This document shows, in pieces, positions 27,104-36,414 of a stretch of 64,000 bases of DNA. The notes under the pieces were generated by a model. The model was not told where the DNA came from, made no database searches, and was given only the letters and a program-made list of their open reading frames with translations. The DNA is taken from positions 558,001 through 622,000 of the forward strand of contig CAWGPR010000006.1 of assembly GCA_963824475.1 (NCBI GenBank). Reading direction: 5' to 3'. This DNA is from Roseiarcus sp963824475. GTDB taxonomy: Bacteria > Pseudomonadota > Alphaproteobacteria > Rhizobiales > Beijerinckiaceae. Position numbers and translations under genes: made by a program. Position 1 is the first letter of the stretch. Every line of letters begins with the position of its first letter.

Positions 27104-27745
27104 ATGGTGATGAACGCTCCCAGCCGCCGTCGTGTCCAACCCTCCTTACCCTTCGCTCAGACCGACCTGTTCGCCGCGCCTCCCGGGTTGCCGGAGGGGT
27201 TCCGCTATCATGCCGATGTTCTGTCAACGGAAGAAGAGGAGGCGCTCGCGCGCGAGCTTGGCGCTCTCCCGTTCAAGCCGTTCGACTTTCAAGGATTTCT
27301 GGCCAACCGCCAGGTGGTGAGCTTCGGCTACCGCTACGACTATGACCGCCGCGCGGTCGTCGAGGCCGCGCAGTTTCCGCCGTTTCTCGTTTTCCTGCGG
27401 CGCAAGGTCGCCGAGACGTTCGACCGCCCGGCGGAGGCTTTCCGCCAGGTGCTCATCAACGAATATCGGCCCGGCGCGGGAATCGGCTGGCATCGGGACA
27501 AGGCGCAGTTCGATGAGGTCGTCGGCGTGTCGCTGCTTGCGCCATGCAACTTACGCTTTCGCCGCAAGGCGGGCGAGACTTGGGACCGCGCGTCGCTGAC
27601 GGTCGAGCCGCGCTCGGCTTATCTGCTTTCGGGGCCAGCCCGCACGGAGTGGCAGCACAGCATTCCGGCGCTTCCTCGCCTTCGCTATTCGATCACCTTG
27701 CGCACGCTGGTCGCCTCTGACAAGGAGCGCGGCGGCGCTTTGTGA
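27104..27745 (+). CDS. alkB: AlkB-like 2-oxoglutarate/Fe(II) dioxygenase
   Basis: The 213-residue protein is of the AlkB class that repairs alkylated bases by oxidative demethylation. Fe(II) ligands are in GWHRDKAQFDEVVG (His and Asp) and EWQHSIP (second His). The 2-oxoglutarate-binding Arg residues are in RLRYSITLRT, and the substrate-side NEYRPGAGIGWH motif is complete. It follows cobT by 35 bases. Relatives of this length include AlkB, RNA demethylases and protein-free homologues, so the exact substrate is open. Confidence 0.9.
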   Translation: MVMNAPSRRRVQPSLPFAQTDLFAAPPGLPEGFRYHADVLSTEEEEALARELGALPFKPFDFQGFLANRQVVSFGYRYDYDRRAVVEAAQFPPFLVFLRRKVAETFDRPAEAFRQVLINEYRPGAGIGWHRDKAQFDEVVGVSLLAPCNLRFRRKAGETWDRASLTVEPRSAYLLSGPARTEWQHSIPALPRLRYSITLRTLVASDKERGGAL

Positions 27746-27798
27746 CGCGATCGTTGATCGCGTCGCCGCGCTCCAAAGGGCGTTCTTAAAGAACGCCC
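27744..27798. terminator. two perfect inverted repeats between convergent genes
   Basis: GACGCGATC-GTT-GATCGCGTC (27744-27764, overlapping the alkB stop) and GGGCGTTCTT-A-AAGAACGCCC (27778-27798). They lie where alkB and the DUF2905 gene converge and probably help end transcription, although no T-run follows either. Confidence 0.45.
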
Positions 27799-27854
27799 GT
27801 CTGACGACGGGCTATCGAGCGCGGCTACAACGGCGGCGTCCACCTCAACGCTCC

Positions 27855-28055
27855 TCAGCGCGAAAACAGCCACAGGATCAGCGACAGGACGACGCTGACC
27901 AGAATGCCGGTCGTAATCGGCGCATAGAAGGTGAAGCCGTCCCGCTGAATGAAAATGTCGCCGGGAAGGCGGCCAAGCCCAAGCCGCGTGAGCCACGGCC
28001 ACAACAAGCCAACCGCCGCAATGACGAGGCCGGCGATGATCAAGGCGCGGGACAT
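27855..28055 (-). CDS. DUF2905 small membrane protein
   Basis: The 66-residue protein has two transmembrane helices around a conserved loop with LGRLPGDIFIQRDGFTFYAPI, the DUF2905 signature. Function is unknown. The gene is on the minus strand, 21 bases downstream of the substrate-binding protein gene, so it may be co-transcribed with it. Confidence 0.88.
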   Translation of the reverse strand: MSRALIIAGLVIAAVGLLWPWLTRLGLGRLPGDIFIQRDGFTFYAPITTGILVSVVLSLILWLFSR

Positions 28056-28076
28056 TGCCGATCTCCCGGCTCGTGA

Positions 28077-29075
28077 TCATTGAGGGCGAAGATTAAGCCC
28101 AACCCCTTTGTCGACGAACTGCAGGGTATAGGCCCTCTTATAGTCGGTGCGTTTGTCGACCATGCCGATCGCCACCATCTTGTCGAAGAAATCCTTCCAG
28201 CGCGCGTCGGTCATGGCGCCGATGCCGAGCTTGAGCGCATCGCCGGAATCGACGACGCCGTGGCGTTTCATCGCCTCGATCGAAAAGGCGATCTGATCAT
28301 CGTTGATGTCCGGGTTGTCCGCCTTGATCAGCGCGTTGGCCTTGGAATTGTCGTCGTAGAGATAGCGATACCAGCCGATCGCGGACGCGTTGACGAAACG
28401 CTGCACCAGGTCGGGGTTCTTCTCCACGATCTCGCCGCGGGTCACGATCAGGGTCGAATAGGTGTCATAGCCGTAATCGGAGAGCAGGAACACGTTCGGC
28501 TTGAAATGGCCCTGCCTTTCGATCTCGAACGGCTCGGCGGTGATGTAGCCCTGCTGGATCGAGTCCTTGTTCATGATGAAGGGGGCGGAGTTGAAACTAT
28601 ATGGCCGGATGTTTTCGTCCTTGAAGCCGTATACGAGCTTCATCCAGGCATAGAACGTGTTGATTGCGCCGGCGCCGACGTAAACGGGCTTTGCCTTGGC
28701 CAGATCCCGCCAAGTGTCGAGCCCCTGGCCCGGATGCGACATGAAGATCTGCGGGCTCTTCTGGAAGTCGGCGGCGACGGCGATAAGCGGAAGGTTCGCT
28801 TCGGCCGCGAGGAGATTGCCGATCATATCGCCGCCCATGAAGAATTCGAGCTTGCCGAACAGGAGCATGAGGCCGCCGTTCGCCTGAGGGCCGCCCGGCA
28901 CGATCGTCACGTCGAGGCCGTATTTCGCGTAAGTGCCGTCGGCCGCGGCCTGGTAGAAGCCGCCCGCCTCAGGATCGGCCAGCCAGTTGGTGCCGAACCT
29001 CACCTTGTCGAGCGCCGAGGCCGGCTGCGCCAAACCAATCGATACCGCCAAGGCCGCTAGCATCGCCAATCGCAT
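28077..29075 (-). CDS. ABC substrate-binding protein, NMT1/ThiY-SsuA type
   Basis: The 332-residue protein has a signal peptide (MRLAMLAALAVSIGLAQPASA) and the NMT1/SsuA-like fold (VRFGTNWLADPEAGGFYQAAADGTYAKYGLDVTIVPGG, split here only by its neighbours). It resembles periplasmic proteins for thiamine precursors, nitrate, sulfonate or taurine. The frame is open further upstream to 29270, but ATG at 29075 gives the signal peptide. No permease or ATPase gene is adjacent, so it is an orphan here. The ligand cannot be told. Confidence 0.85.
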   Translation of the reverse strand: MRLAMLAALAVSIGLAQPASALDKVRFGTNWLADPEAGGFYQAAADGTYAKYGLDVTIVPGGPQANGGLMLLFGKLEFFMGGDMIGNLLAAEANLPLIAVAADFQKSPQIFMSHPGQGLDTWRDLAKAKPVYVGAGAINTFYAWMKLVYGFKDENIRPYSFNSAPFIMNKDSIQQGYITAEPFEIERQGHFKPNVFLLSDYGYDTYSTLIVTRGEIVEKNPDLVQRFVNASAIGWYRYLYDDNSKANALIKADNPDINDDQIAFSIEAMKRHGVVDSGDALKLGIGAMTDARWKDFFDKMVAIGMVDKRTDYKRAYTLQFVDKGVGLNLRPQ

Positions 29076-29223
29076 CCGTCGCGCCGCGCAATTGAAACCG
29101 CCTCGCCTGCGAGGTCCCGATCCGTGACGACTCAGGCGTAGGGCCGTTATTCCTAGCAAAGGCCAAATGATGGGCGTCCTTTGGGACGCGCTTACGGCTC
29201 CTCCCAACGGCGACTCGGCGTGA

Positions 29224-29658
29224 TCAAGAGCCGCTCGAGCCTGGCTCGCCTTCATCCTCACGCGGCTCACTCCTCATCCTTCGAGCCGCATCCCCGGCTT
29301 GGGAAATATAATGGGACGTCAAATCATAGACAAATGCGGCGTCTTCGCCCGGCAAATAGGACGCCTCGACATGGTAGGAGAGAAATTCGAGCGCAAAGGC
29401 CGCGCCAATGTCCTGCTCATAGCGGCGCCGCGCGTCGCGTCTCATTTCCTTGACCGTATGCTTGCGGGCGCCAACCTCGCAGTCCTTGACCGGCCCGAAT
29501 CGTTGGATCCAGTCGTTGAATAGATAATTCAGCCCCCGGCCGAAACGTTCGCCTTGCTCGTCCCCGAGATCGCGGATGTAGAGCGACGCATTCTCGAGTT
29601 TCCGTTTGAGCCGCGCCGCGCGCGCTTCGCGCCAGTGTGTCCTCAGGCGTCCAAGCAT
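29224..29658 (-). CDS. conserved-looking hypothetical protein
   Basis: This 144-residue frame is rich in charged residues with balanced composition (LENASLYIRDLGDEQGERF, LNYLFNDWIQRFGPV, FALEFLSYHVEASYLPGEDAAF). It has no signal peptide or membrane segment. No family is recognised. It lies between the orphan binding protein (same strand) and the divergent nhaA fusion. It is kept as a gene because its amino-acid makeup is protein-like and the opposite-strand frames are not. Confidence 0.55.
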   Translation of the reverse strand: MLGRLRTHWREARAARLKRKLENASLYIRDLGDEQGERFGRGLNYLFNDWIQRFGPVKDCEVGARKHTVKEMRRDARRRYEQDIGAAFALEFLSYHVEASYLPGEDAAFVYDLTSHYISQAGDAARRMRSEPREDEGEPGSSGS

Positions 29659-29795
29659 GGCCTCGAACTATGCGCGCAAGCGCCCGCAAGAGCGAGCCGG
29701 GGAGGCGCTTGGCCGCAGGATTGATTGCAGCGTGCGCCTCTGAGAAGCTTCTCGCTGATCGTTGTCGTCGCCGGAGCCGGATCGGGAATCTTTCC

Positions 29796-31629
29796 ATGTC
29801 TGACGTGACGTTGGGCAATCGGCTCGACCGGCCGGTGGATGACAAGTTCGACCACATCCTGGGTCCTCCGCACGCCCCCATCACGCTGGTCGAATATGGC
29901 AGCTACGCGTGCCCCTATTGCCGTGCGGCGAACGAGCGGATCGCTGAAGTGCGCGATCAGTTCGGCGACCGTATGCGCTATGTCTTCCGCCATCGGCCTC
30001 TCGTCGGCGTTGAGCTTGCCCGCCGCGCCGCTGAACTGGTGGAGCGGGCCGAAGAACTCCAAGCGCTTTTGGGGCGCGCACGTCAAGCTGATGACGCGCT
30101 CGGAGACGCTGACCGAGGACGACCTCGTTGCGGTCGCGCGCGATCTCGGCGTGTCCGCCGACTGCGGGCCGCCCGATGATCCAGCGGTCATCCATGCAAA
30201 GGCGCGGGTCGATGCGGACGAGGCCAGCGCGGGGGCGAGCGGGGCGATCGTCACGCCGACCTTTTTCATCAACGGCCGCCGCTACGACGGCCCATGGGAC
30301 GAAAGCGCGCTGGCCGACGCGATGCTGGGCACGCTCGGCCACCGCGTGCGTTCGGCGGCGCTCGATTTCGCCAGCTGGGGACCCTCGGCGGGCGTCCTCT
30401 TGCTGTTGGCGACAATCGTCGCCGTCGCCTTGACCAACAGCGGCTTGGGGCCGGCCTTCGCCGCGTTCTGGGATCAACAGCTCGGCCTGATGTTCGGCGG
30501 CTTCAGCTTTTCGCAGTCGCTATTGCATTGGATCGACGATGGGCTCTTGACCCTGTTCTTTCTTGTCGTCGGGCTCGAGATCAAGCGCGAGTTCACCGTG
30601 GGCCATCTTTCCGGCTGGCGCTCCGCGGCGCTGCCGATCGCCGGCGCCATCGGCGGCATGGTTGCGCCAGCGGCGGTCTATCTGCTTATCGTTCCGCCCG
30701 GAGCCTGGTCGCACGGTTGGGGCGTGCCGATGTCGACCGACACCGCCTTCGCGGTGGCGCTGATCGTCATGCTGGGACCACGCGTTCCGGTCGAACTGCG
30801 CATCTTCCTCACCGCCGCGGCGATCGTCGACGACCTGGGGACGATCCTGGCGGTCGCCATATTCTATTCGGGCGAGCTCAATCTCATTTATCTCACGCCG
30901 GCGGCCGTCCTCATCGGCGCGCTCGCGATGCTCAACCGGTCGCATGTCTATACGCTCGCGCCTTACGTCACGGTCGGCGTCGCGTTGTGGGCGTGCGTGC
31001 TGGCGAGCGGACTGCATCCGACCCTGGCGGGCGTCATCCTGGCGCTCTTCATCCCCACCCGCCCGCCGCCAAACCTCACGGCCCTCACAACGCAGGCGAG
31101 CGCCATCATCGGCGCCGAAGCGGCGCGCGGCGGCGAGGTGCTGCGGCATGGGCCGTCCGCGCCGGCGCTGCGCGCGTTGGATGCGATCCACGACCGGATC
31201 GAGTCGCCGGCCGACCGCCTGCTGCGCAATGCCGGCGCGCGATCGAGCTACCTGGTGCTGCCGCTGTTCGCCTTGGCCAACGCCGGCGTCGCCTTGAGGC
31301 TGGACACGTTCAGCGGCCGCGAGCGGTTGATGGCGGCGATCGTCGCCGGGCTCGTGATCGGCAAGCCGCTCGGCGTCCTCCTGGTGTCGGCGCTCGCGGT
31401 CTCGACGCGGCTGGCGCTCAAGCCGAAACAATATACGTGGGCGCAACTCGCTGGAGCCGGGGCGCTTGGGGGAATCGGTTTCACGATGTCCCTGTTCATT
31501 GCCGGCGAGGCATTCCCGTTAGAGGCCGATTTCGAAGCCGCCAAGATCGCGATATTTATCGCTTCGGTCGTGTCGGCGGTCATCGGCGTGACGCTGCTTA
31601 CGCTCGCCGTGCGGCGCGCGCCGCCGTGA
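29796..31629 (+). CDS. nhaA: DsbA/thioredoxin-like - NhaA Na+/H+ antiporter fusion, with a one-base insertion
   Basis: ATG at 29796 starts a DsbA-like domain with the CPYC active site (EYGSYACPYCRAANERI, about residues 38-41) and its cis-Pro segment VTPTFFINGRRYDG. The C-terminal 400 residues form the NhaA antiporter: HWIDDGLLTLFFLVVGLEIKREF, the PMSTDTAFAVAL and AAIVDDLGTILAVAIFY helix with the paired Asp residues for transport, and a GGIGFTMSLFIAGEAF end. The frame is lost in the DsbA part: removing one A at about 30055-30056 (GAACTC to GACTC) joins ELVERA to EDSKRFWGAHVKLMTRS. The repaired length is about 610 residues. Such fusions are known. Confidence 0.9.
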
Positions 31630-31694
31630 GGCGCCATTGCAAGATGGCGCCTGAGCCGCCAGATGGAGCGCTTCGGCTTGGCTGATTGGCGGCG

Positions 31695-31797
31695 CGTCAG
31701 AGCGCGCTGCGAAAAAGTGGAAACCGGTTTTTCGCGAGAAAGCGCGCGAAATCAAAGAGGCATAGAGCCTTTGGCAATTCGACCAAATCGCCAAAGG
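31695..31797. repeat. Rhizobiales-type palindromic intergenic repeat
   Basis: The stretch GTGGAAACCGGTTTTTCGCG followed by AAAGCGCGCGAAATCAAAGAG resembles a repeat seen in many Rhizobiales. It ends with an 8-bp inverted repeat CCTTTGGC / GCCAAAGG (31768-31775 and 31790-31797). The family assignment is from memory. Confidence 0.45.
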
Positions 31798-31836
31798 TTC
31801 GAAGGCGAACCGCAACGAAAGGAAGGGGTTTCGACC

Positions 31837-32076
31837 ATGAGCCATGTCACCTACACGGTCGTCGAGCACGACGGCGGATGGGCATACAAGGCCGGCGACG
31901 TCTTTTCGGAGACCTTCGCCACCCGCGAGGCGGCCCACGCCGCAGCGGAGCGGGCGGCGCAGGAGCAGCGTGCGCCCGGGCAGGGCGGCCCGATCGAATA
32001 CGAGGACAGCTCCGGCCGCTGGCATGAGGAAGAGGAAAGCGGCGACGACCGGCCCGACACTGAGGTCGAGGACTGA
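31837..32076 (+). CDS. DUF2188-like small protein
   Basis: The 79-residue protein begins SHVTYTVVEHDGGWAYKAGDVFSETFATREAA, matching the DUF2188 pattern (V-HDGGWA-K then an alpha segment). It has an acidic tail. ATG at 31837 is chosen because GGAAGGGG lies about 8 bases upstream; a longer frame upstream has no family fit. Function is unknown; the protein is cytoplasmic. Confidence 0.75.
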   Translation: MSHVTYTVVEHDGGWAYKAGDVFSETFATREAAHAAAERAAQEQRAPGQGGPIEYEDSSGRWHEEEESGDDRPDTEVED

Positions 32077-32233
32077 CGCCCAGCACCGAGAAACGCGGCG
32101 AGGGGTTGTCTCTTACGCAACCGCGGAAGCCGCTTGCCGTGGCCGGCCGGATAGGGCGCCTGAGCCTGCCGAGGGATGGACAAATCCGCGACAAGACCGT
32201 AGGGTATTAAAAGGTAATACCGGATCGTTCTCA

Positions 32234-32506
32234 ATGGCCACATCCATCAAAATCGACGACGACCTCAAGCATAGGGTCCAATGCCTGGCGGAGCAGCGGC
32301 GGCGGTCCGCGCATTGGATCATGCGGGAAGCGATCCGTCAGTACGTCGAACGCGAGGAGACGCTTCAGGCGCTAAGGCAAGACGCGCTTTCAGCCTGGGC
32401 CGCCTATCAGGCCGACGGTCTGCACGTCACATCGACCGAAGCCGACGCATGGCTCACAAGACTTGAGGCGGGTGAGGACGCCGAACCGCCACCGTGTCAC
32501 GACTGA
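32234..32506 (+). CDS. ribbon-helix-helix antitoxin (CopG/ParD-like)
   Basis: The 90-residue protein begins with a ribbon-helix-helix DNA-binding domain (TSIKIDDDLKHRVQCLAEQRRRSAHWIMREAIRQYVER). The C-terminal half, which should wrap the toxin, is short and acidic. It overlaps the ParE-like toxin gene by 13 bases, the usual antitoxin-first order. It should repress its own operon, but no operator was identified. Confidence 0.88.
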   Translation: MATSIKIDDDLKHRVQCLAEQRRRSAHWIMREAIRQYVEREETLQALRQDALSAWAAYQADGLHVTSTEADAWLTRLEAGEDAEPPPCHD

Positions 32507-32793
32507 TCTGGACGCCCGCGGCGCTGGCGGACGTTCAGAGGCTTTTTCGCTTCCTTTCTGACAACAATCCCGACGCCGCACGACGGGCTGTGAAAGCCAT
32601 ACGAACCAGCGTGAAAACCCTCGAGGGGCAACCGCGTGCCGGACGCCCTGTGCAAGACATGGACCCCGAATTCCGGGAATGGCTGATCCCATTCGGCGCC
32701 AGCGGCTATGTGGTCCTCTATCGGTTCGAAGATCCGCTTGTCGTCATCCTCGCAGTCAGGCATCAGCGGGAGGCCGGATATGGGCTGCCGTAG
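32494..32793 (+). CDS. RelE/ParE-superfamily toxin
   Basis: The 99-residue protein starts at GTG 32494, inside the antitoxin gene. The pattern LIWTPAALADVQRLFRFLSDNNPDAARRAV, then LEGQPRAGRPV and the terminal YVVLYRFEDPLVVILAVRHQRE is typical of ParE/RelE toxins. ParE members poison gyrase and RelE members cut mRNA; which applies here is unclear. Its 3' end overlaps the convergent UdgX-like gene by 38 bases. Confidence 0.88.
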   Translation: MSRLIWTPAALADVQRLFRFLSDNNPDAARRAVKAIRTSVKTLEGQPRAGRPVQDMDPEFREWLIPFGASGYVVLYRFEDPLVVILAVRHQREAGYGLP

Positions 32794-33421
32794 AAATTGC
32801 GCCATCCTTCGCTTGGCCCACCGAAACCTTGACCAATTGCTCGATCAAGCGCAGGTCATTCACGAAGCTTGCGTAGCCTGAACGCCTCTCTTCCTCATCC
32901 TGCAACCGCAACAGCGCGGACGGATGAATGGTGATGAAGAGGCGCAGTCCGTTCGCCACGTCGAGGACCTTGCCCCGATTGCTCTGAACAGGGATCGCTC
33001 GTTGCGCCAGGCCCTGCGCTGCGGTCGCCCCGAGGGCGACAATCAGCCGTGGATGAATGGCCTCGATTTCTCCCGCCAGCCAGCGCCGGCATATCTTGAT
33101 CTCGCTGGCGTTGGGGCGCTTGTACAGCCGTCGCTTGCCGCGCGGCTCGAACTTGAAATGCTTGACCGCGTTCGTCACGTAAACGCGCTCGCGATCGATC
33201 CCCGCCTCCACAAGCGCCCTATTCAATAGAAGGCCCGCCGGCCCGACGAACGGATGGCCCTCGCGGTCTTCCTTGTCCCCGGGCTGTTCGCCGACGAACA
33301 TGATCTTAGCGTCTGCCGGGCCTTCTCCGAACACCGTCTGGGTCGCGTTTGTCCACAAGGGGCAGGCGCGACAGGAAGCGGCTTCGCGACGCAAGGTGCC
33401 GAGTGTGTTTTCCGCGGCCAT
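32756..33421 (-). CDS. UdgX-like family of uracil-DNA glycosylases, key His replaced by Tyr
   Basis: The 221-residue protein has UDG-superfamily motif 1 as VGEQPGDKEDREGHPF, which is the UdgX version, and motif 2 as IHPSALLR. Fe-S ligand Cys residues are in CRACPLW and KICRRW, with His in NAVKHFKF as in UdgX. The UdgX loop normally reads KRRIH, where the His forms a covalent bond with the uracil-site sugar. Here it reads GKRRLYKRP, with Tyr (codon TAC) in that place. The protein may therefore act as an ordinary glycosylase or differ in cross-linking. The gene overlaps the toxin gene tail to tail. Confidence 0.88.
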   Translation of the reverse strand: MAAENTLGTLRREAASCRACPLWTNATQTVFGEGPADAKIMFVGEQPGDKEDREGHPFVGPAGLLLNRALVEAGIDRERVYVTNAVKHFKFEPRGKRRLYKRPNASEIKICRRWLAGEIEAIHPRLIVALGATAAQGLAQRAIPVQSNRGKVLDVANGLRLFITIHPSALLRLQDEEERRSGYASFVNDLRLIEQLVKVSVGQAKDGAISTAAHIRPPADA

Positions 33422-33639
33422 CGATGTCGTCCAATTTCGGCGTCGCGTTCAGCCGGCACGCCGTTCGGCCGGCCGTCCGGCCGCAAGATCAGTCGCCGGG
33501 CGCTCACGGTCTGACGAACACCTCGACCAGGATCCAAGGCAAGCAGGGCCAGCGCGACGCTGGCGATGAGTATGTATCGGACATGATGTCCCGTCTCAGG
33601 CGGCAGGAACATCCAAATTCGTAAAACTACGGAGCAGGC

Positions 33640-36306
33640 TTAGCTCTGTGGCTTGGACGTGGCGCGAGCGCGGCCGTGCGCCACGAGCGCTCCGGCGAGC
33701 GCCGTCCATCCGGTCTGATGCGAGGCGCCAAGGCCCTCGCCGGTCTCGCCGTGGAAGTATTCATAGAGGAGGAGCGAATCCCGCCACACAGGGTCTTTCT
33801 GGAAACGGGGATTGGCGCCATGCGCCGGGCGCCGGCCATTCGCGTCGAGCAGAAACAGGCTCAGCAGACGGCGCCTGAGTTCATCGGCGACCTGATCCAA
33901 ATTCGCTTTCCGGCCCGATCCGGTCGGCAACTCGACTGTCAAGTCCTCGCCGAAGAAGTCATGAAGGTGTCGCAGCAACTCGATGGCGAGGAAGTTCAGC
34001 GGAAACCAGATCGGCCCACGCCAGTTAGAGTTGCCGCCAAAGAGGCCGGAGCGCGATTCTCCCGGCTCATAGTCGAGACGGCAAGTCCGACCGTCGAAAT
34101 CGACAACCAAAGGGTGTTCCAGATGGTAGCGCGAGAGCGACCTCAATCCGTAGGGCGACAGAAATTCGCTCTCGTCGAGCATGCGGGCCAAAATGCGTTG
34201 GAAGCGCGACTTCTCGACCAGCGAGATCAGACCGGGGCGGTCGCTGGATGGGAGATAGTAGAGATGATTCTTTGTCCGCAGTTCGTGTTCAAGGTACCAG
34301 CGCGCCCGTTCGCGAAACATGGGCAAGCGGCGCCATAGCGAGGCGTCGAGCTCCACCGCGGCGAAGACTGGCAGAAGCCCCACCATCGATCGCGCCCGCA
34401 CTGTGGCGGCGGAACCGTCAGGCCTGCGCACCCGGTCGTAGAAAAATCCATCCTGCTCGTCCCAAAGGTTCTCCATTGCGGCCGCGATCAGCGCGAAGTG
34501 CTCAAAGAATTTGATAGCGACATCCTCGTAGACCCGGCTACGATTGGCGAGCAACAGCGCAATCTCAAGCATATTGAGGCAGAATTTCGCCATCCAGGCC
34601 GTGCCGTCCGACTGTTCGAGGACTTCGCCGGGGAGCATCTCCGAGCGGTTGAACGGGCCAATGTTGTCGAGCCCGAGAAAACCGCCTTCGAAAATATTAT
34701 CTCCCCGCTCGTCCTCGCGGTTGACCCACCAAGTGAAGTTGATCAACAACTTGTTGAAGACGCGCGCGAGGAAATCGAAATCGGTCGCGCCGTCGATGCG
34801 AAAGACCGCCAGCGCGGCCCATGCCTGGACCGGCGGGTTCACATCGCTGAAGTTCCATTCGTACGCCGGCAATTGCCCGTTCGGATGCATGTACCATTCG
34901 CGCGCGAGCAGCAGCAGTTGATTCTTCGCCATCGCCGGGTCGGTATGGGCGAGAACCACGCTGTGGAAAGCGAGGTCCCACGAAGCATACCAAGGATATT
35001 CCCATTTATCCGGCATCGCGACGATGTGGTGATTGCTTAGGTGGCGCCATCCCGAATTGCGGCCGGATTTCCGCGCCTCCGGGGGTGGCACTTTGTCGCC
35101 CTCGAGCCAGCGCGGCACGTCATAGTGATAGAATTGCAGGCTCCAGGCCATTCCCGCGAAGGCTTGCCGCATCACCATCGCGTCTTCGCCGCTCGTTCCG
35201 TCCGGGCGTAGCGCGGCATAATATTCGTCGGCTTCGCGCTTTCGATCGGCTTGCGTTTGGGTGAACGCGTCGCCGAGGTCCATGGCTTTGCCCGGAGCGT
35301 CGCGCGCCAGGCGAAGCCTGAGTTCGACGGTTTCTCCTGCCCCAACTGTGACGCGGTGCCAGCACGCCATCTTCGTGCCGCGTCGTTCGGGGTTGACCGT
35401 CGCTGCGCCATTGACGACGTGGTCGTTGACGCCATCCTTGGGATAGGGCGTCGAAGCGGCGCCGCCGAAGAGCTTCGGGACGTTGCTCTCGTTGTCGCAG
35501 AACAACAGCGTCGGCGGACGGCGCGCGGGATCGGGGCCGGCGACGAGCTTCCATGCGCCGAGCATTTCGTCCTCGGCGATCGCAACGGCGTTGGTCCCAT
35601 CGGACGCATCGCGAATCACGGGTTTGGCGACGCCGTCTTCCCAGGACCACCGGTTGCGGAACCAGAGCGTCGGCAGGATATGGAGCTCGGCTGGCTCTGG
35701 TCCGGCGTTGCGCACGGCGATGCGAATTAAGACATCGTCGGGCGCCGCCTTGGCGTAGTCTGCGGTGATTTGCCAGTATCGGTCGCCGTCGAATATGCCG
35801 GTGTCGAGAAGCTCGAATTCCGGATCATCCCGCGTCCGGCGCGCATTTTCCTCCCGTAGACGCGCATAGGGAAACTCGGCTTGCGGATAGTGATAGCGCC
35901 AGCTGAGCCAGGAGGCGGTCGGCGTCGCGTCGAGATACCACCAGTATTCTTTGACGTCTTCGCCGTGATTTCCTTCGGGGCCGCTCAAGCCGAACATGCG
36001 CTCCTTCAGGATCGGGTCGCGCCCGTTCCAAAACGACAGCGCGAAACAAAGACGCTGCTCGCGGTCGGAGAGGCCCGCCATGCCGTCCTCGCTCCAGCGG
36101 TAGGCGCGGGAGCGCGCGTCATCAAAGGGAAAGTAGCGCCAAGCGTCGCCGTCGGCGCTGTAGTCCTCGCGCACAGTGCCCCAGGCGCGCTCGGCGAGGT
36201 AGGGCCCGATGAGCTTCCAGTCGCCCCCAGCAGCGGCGGCTGATCCCTCCGCGAGCCGTGCATGCTCAGCGGAGCGGGCTGCCTTTTGTTGCTCCCCGCC
36301 GCTCAT
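33640..36306 (-). CDS. GH63/MGH1-like glucosidase
   Basis: This 888-residue protein is of the large (alpha/alpha)6-barrel glucosidase type. The N-terminal beta-sandwich region starts WKLIGPYLAERAWGTVREDYS; the catalytic barrel has KWEYPWYASWDLAFH, QLPAYEWNFSDVNPPVQAWAA and NWRGPIWFPLNFL. No signal peptide is seen, so it is probably cytoplasmic. It lies just upstream (108 bases, same strand direction from the right) of nothing it clearly pairs with except gnd and a ROK glucokinase. A role in breaking down a storage or compatible-solute glucoside that feeds glucose to the kinase is inference. Confidence 0.85.
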   Translation of the reverse strand: MSGGEQQKAARSAEHARLAEGSAAAAGGDWKLIGPYLAERAWGTVREDYSADGDAWRYFPFDDARSRAYRWSEDGMAGLSDREQRLCFALSFWNGRDPILKERMFGLSGPEGNHGEDVKEYWWYLDATPTASWLSWRYHYPQAEFPYARLREENARRTRDDPEFELLDTGIFDGDRYWQITADYAKAAPDDVLIRIAVRNAGPEPAELHILPTLWFRNRWSWEDGVAKPVIRDASDGTNAVAIAEDEMLGAWKLVAGPDPARRPPTLLFCDNESNVPKLFGGAASTPYPKDGVNDHVVNGAATVNPERRGTKMACWHRVTVGAGETVELRLRLARDAPGKAMDLGDAFTQTQADRKREADEYYAALRPDGTSGEDAMVMRQAFAGMAWSLQFYHYDVPRWLEGDKVPPPEARKSGRNSGWRHLSNHHIVAMPDKWEYPWYASWDLAFHSVVLAHTDPAMAKNQLLLLAREWYMHPNGQLPAYEWNFSDVNPPVQAWAALAVFRIDGATDFDFLARVFNKLLINFTWWVNREDERGDNIFEGGFLGLDNIGPFNRSEMLPGEVLEQSDGTAWMAKFCLNMLEIALLLANRSRVYEDVAIKFFEHFALIAAAMENLWDEQDGFFYDRVRRPDGSAATVRARSMVGLLPVFAAVELDASLWRRLPMFRERARWYLEHELRTKNHLYYLPSSDRPGLISLVEKSRFQRILARMLDESEFLSPYGLRSLSRYHLEHPLVVDFDGRTCRLDYEPGESRSGLFGGNSNWRGPIWFPLNFLAIELLRHLHDFFGEDLTVELPTGSGRKANLDQVADELRRRLLSLFLLDANGRRPAHGANPRFQKDPVWRDSLLLYEYFHGETGEGLGASHQTGWTALAGALVAHGRARATSKPQS

Positions 36307-36414
36307 CCGGCGCGCATCCTAGCATCGGTCTTCGTTCTCGATGCAAGGGGCGCGGAAAAGTTCGCCGCCACCTCCACGCAGCCGGAGCCTCGTCGGCCGC
36401 CGAGTGTCGTCCGC

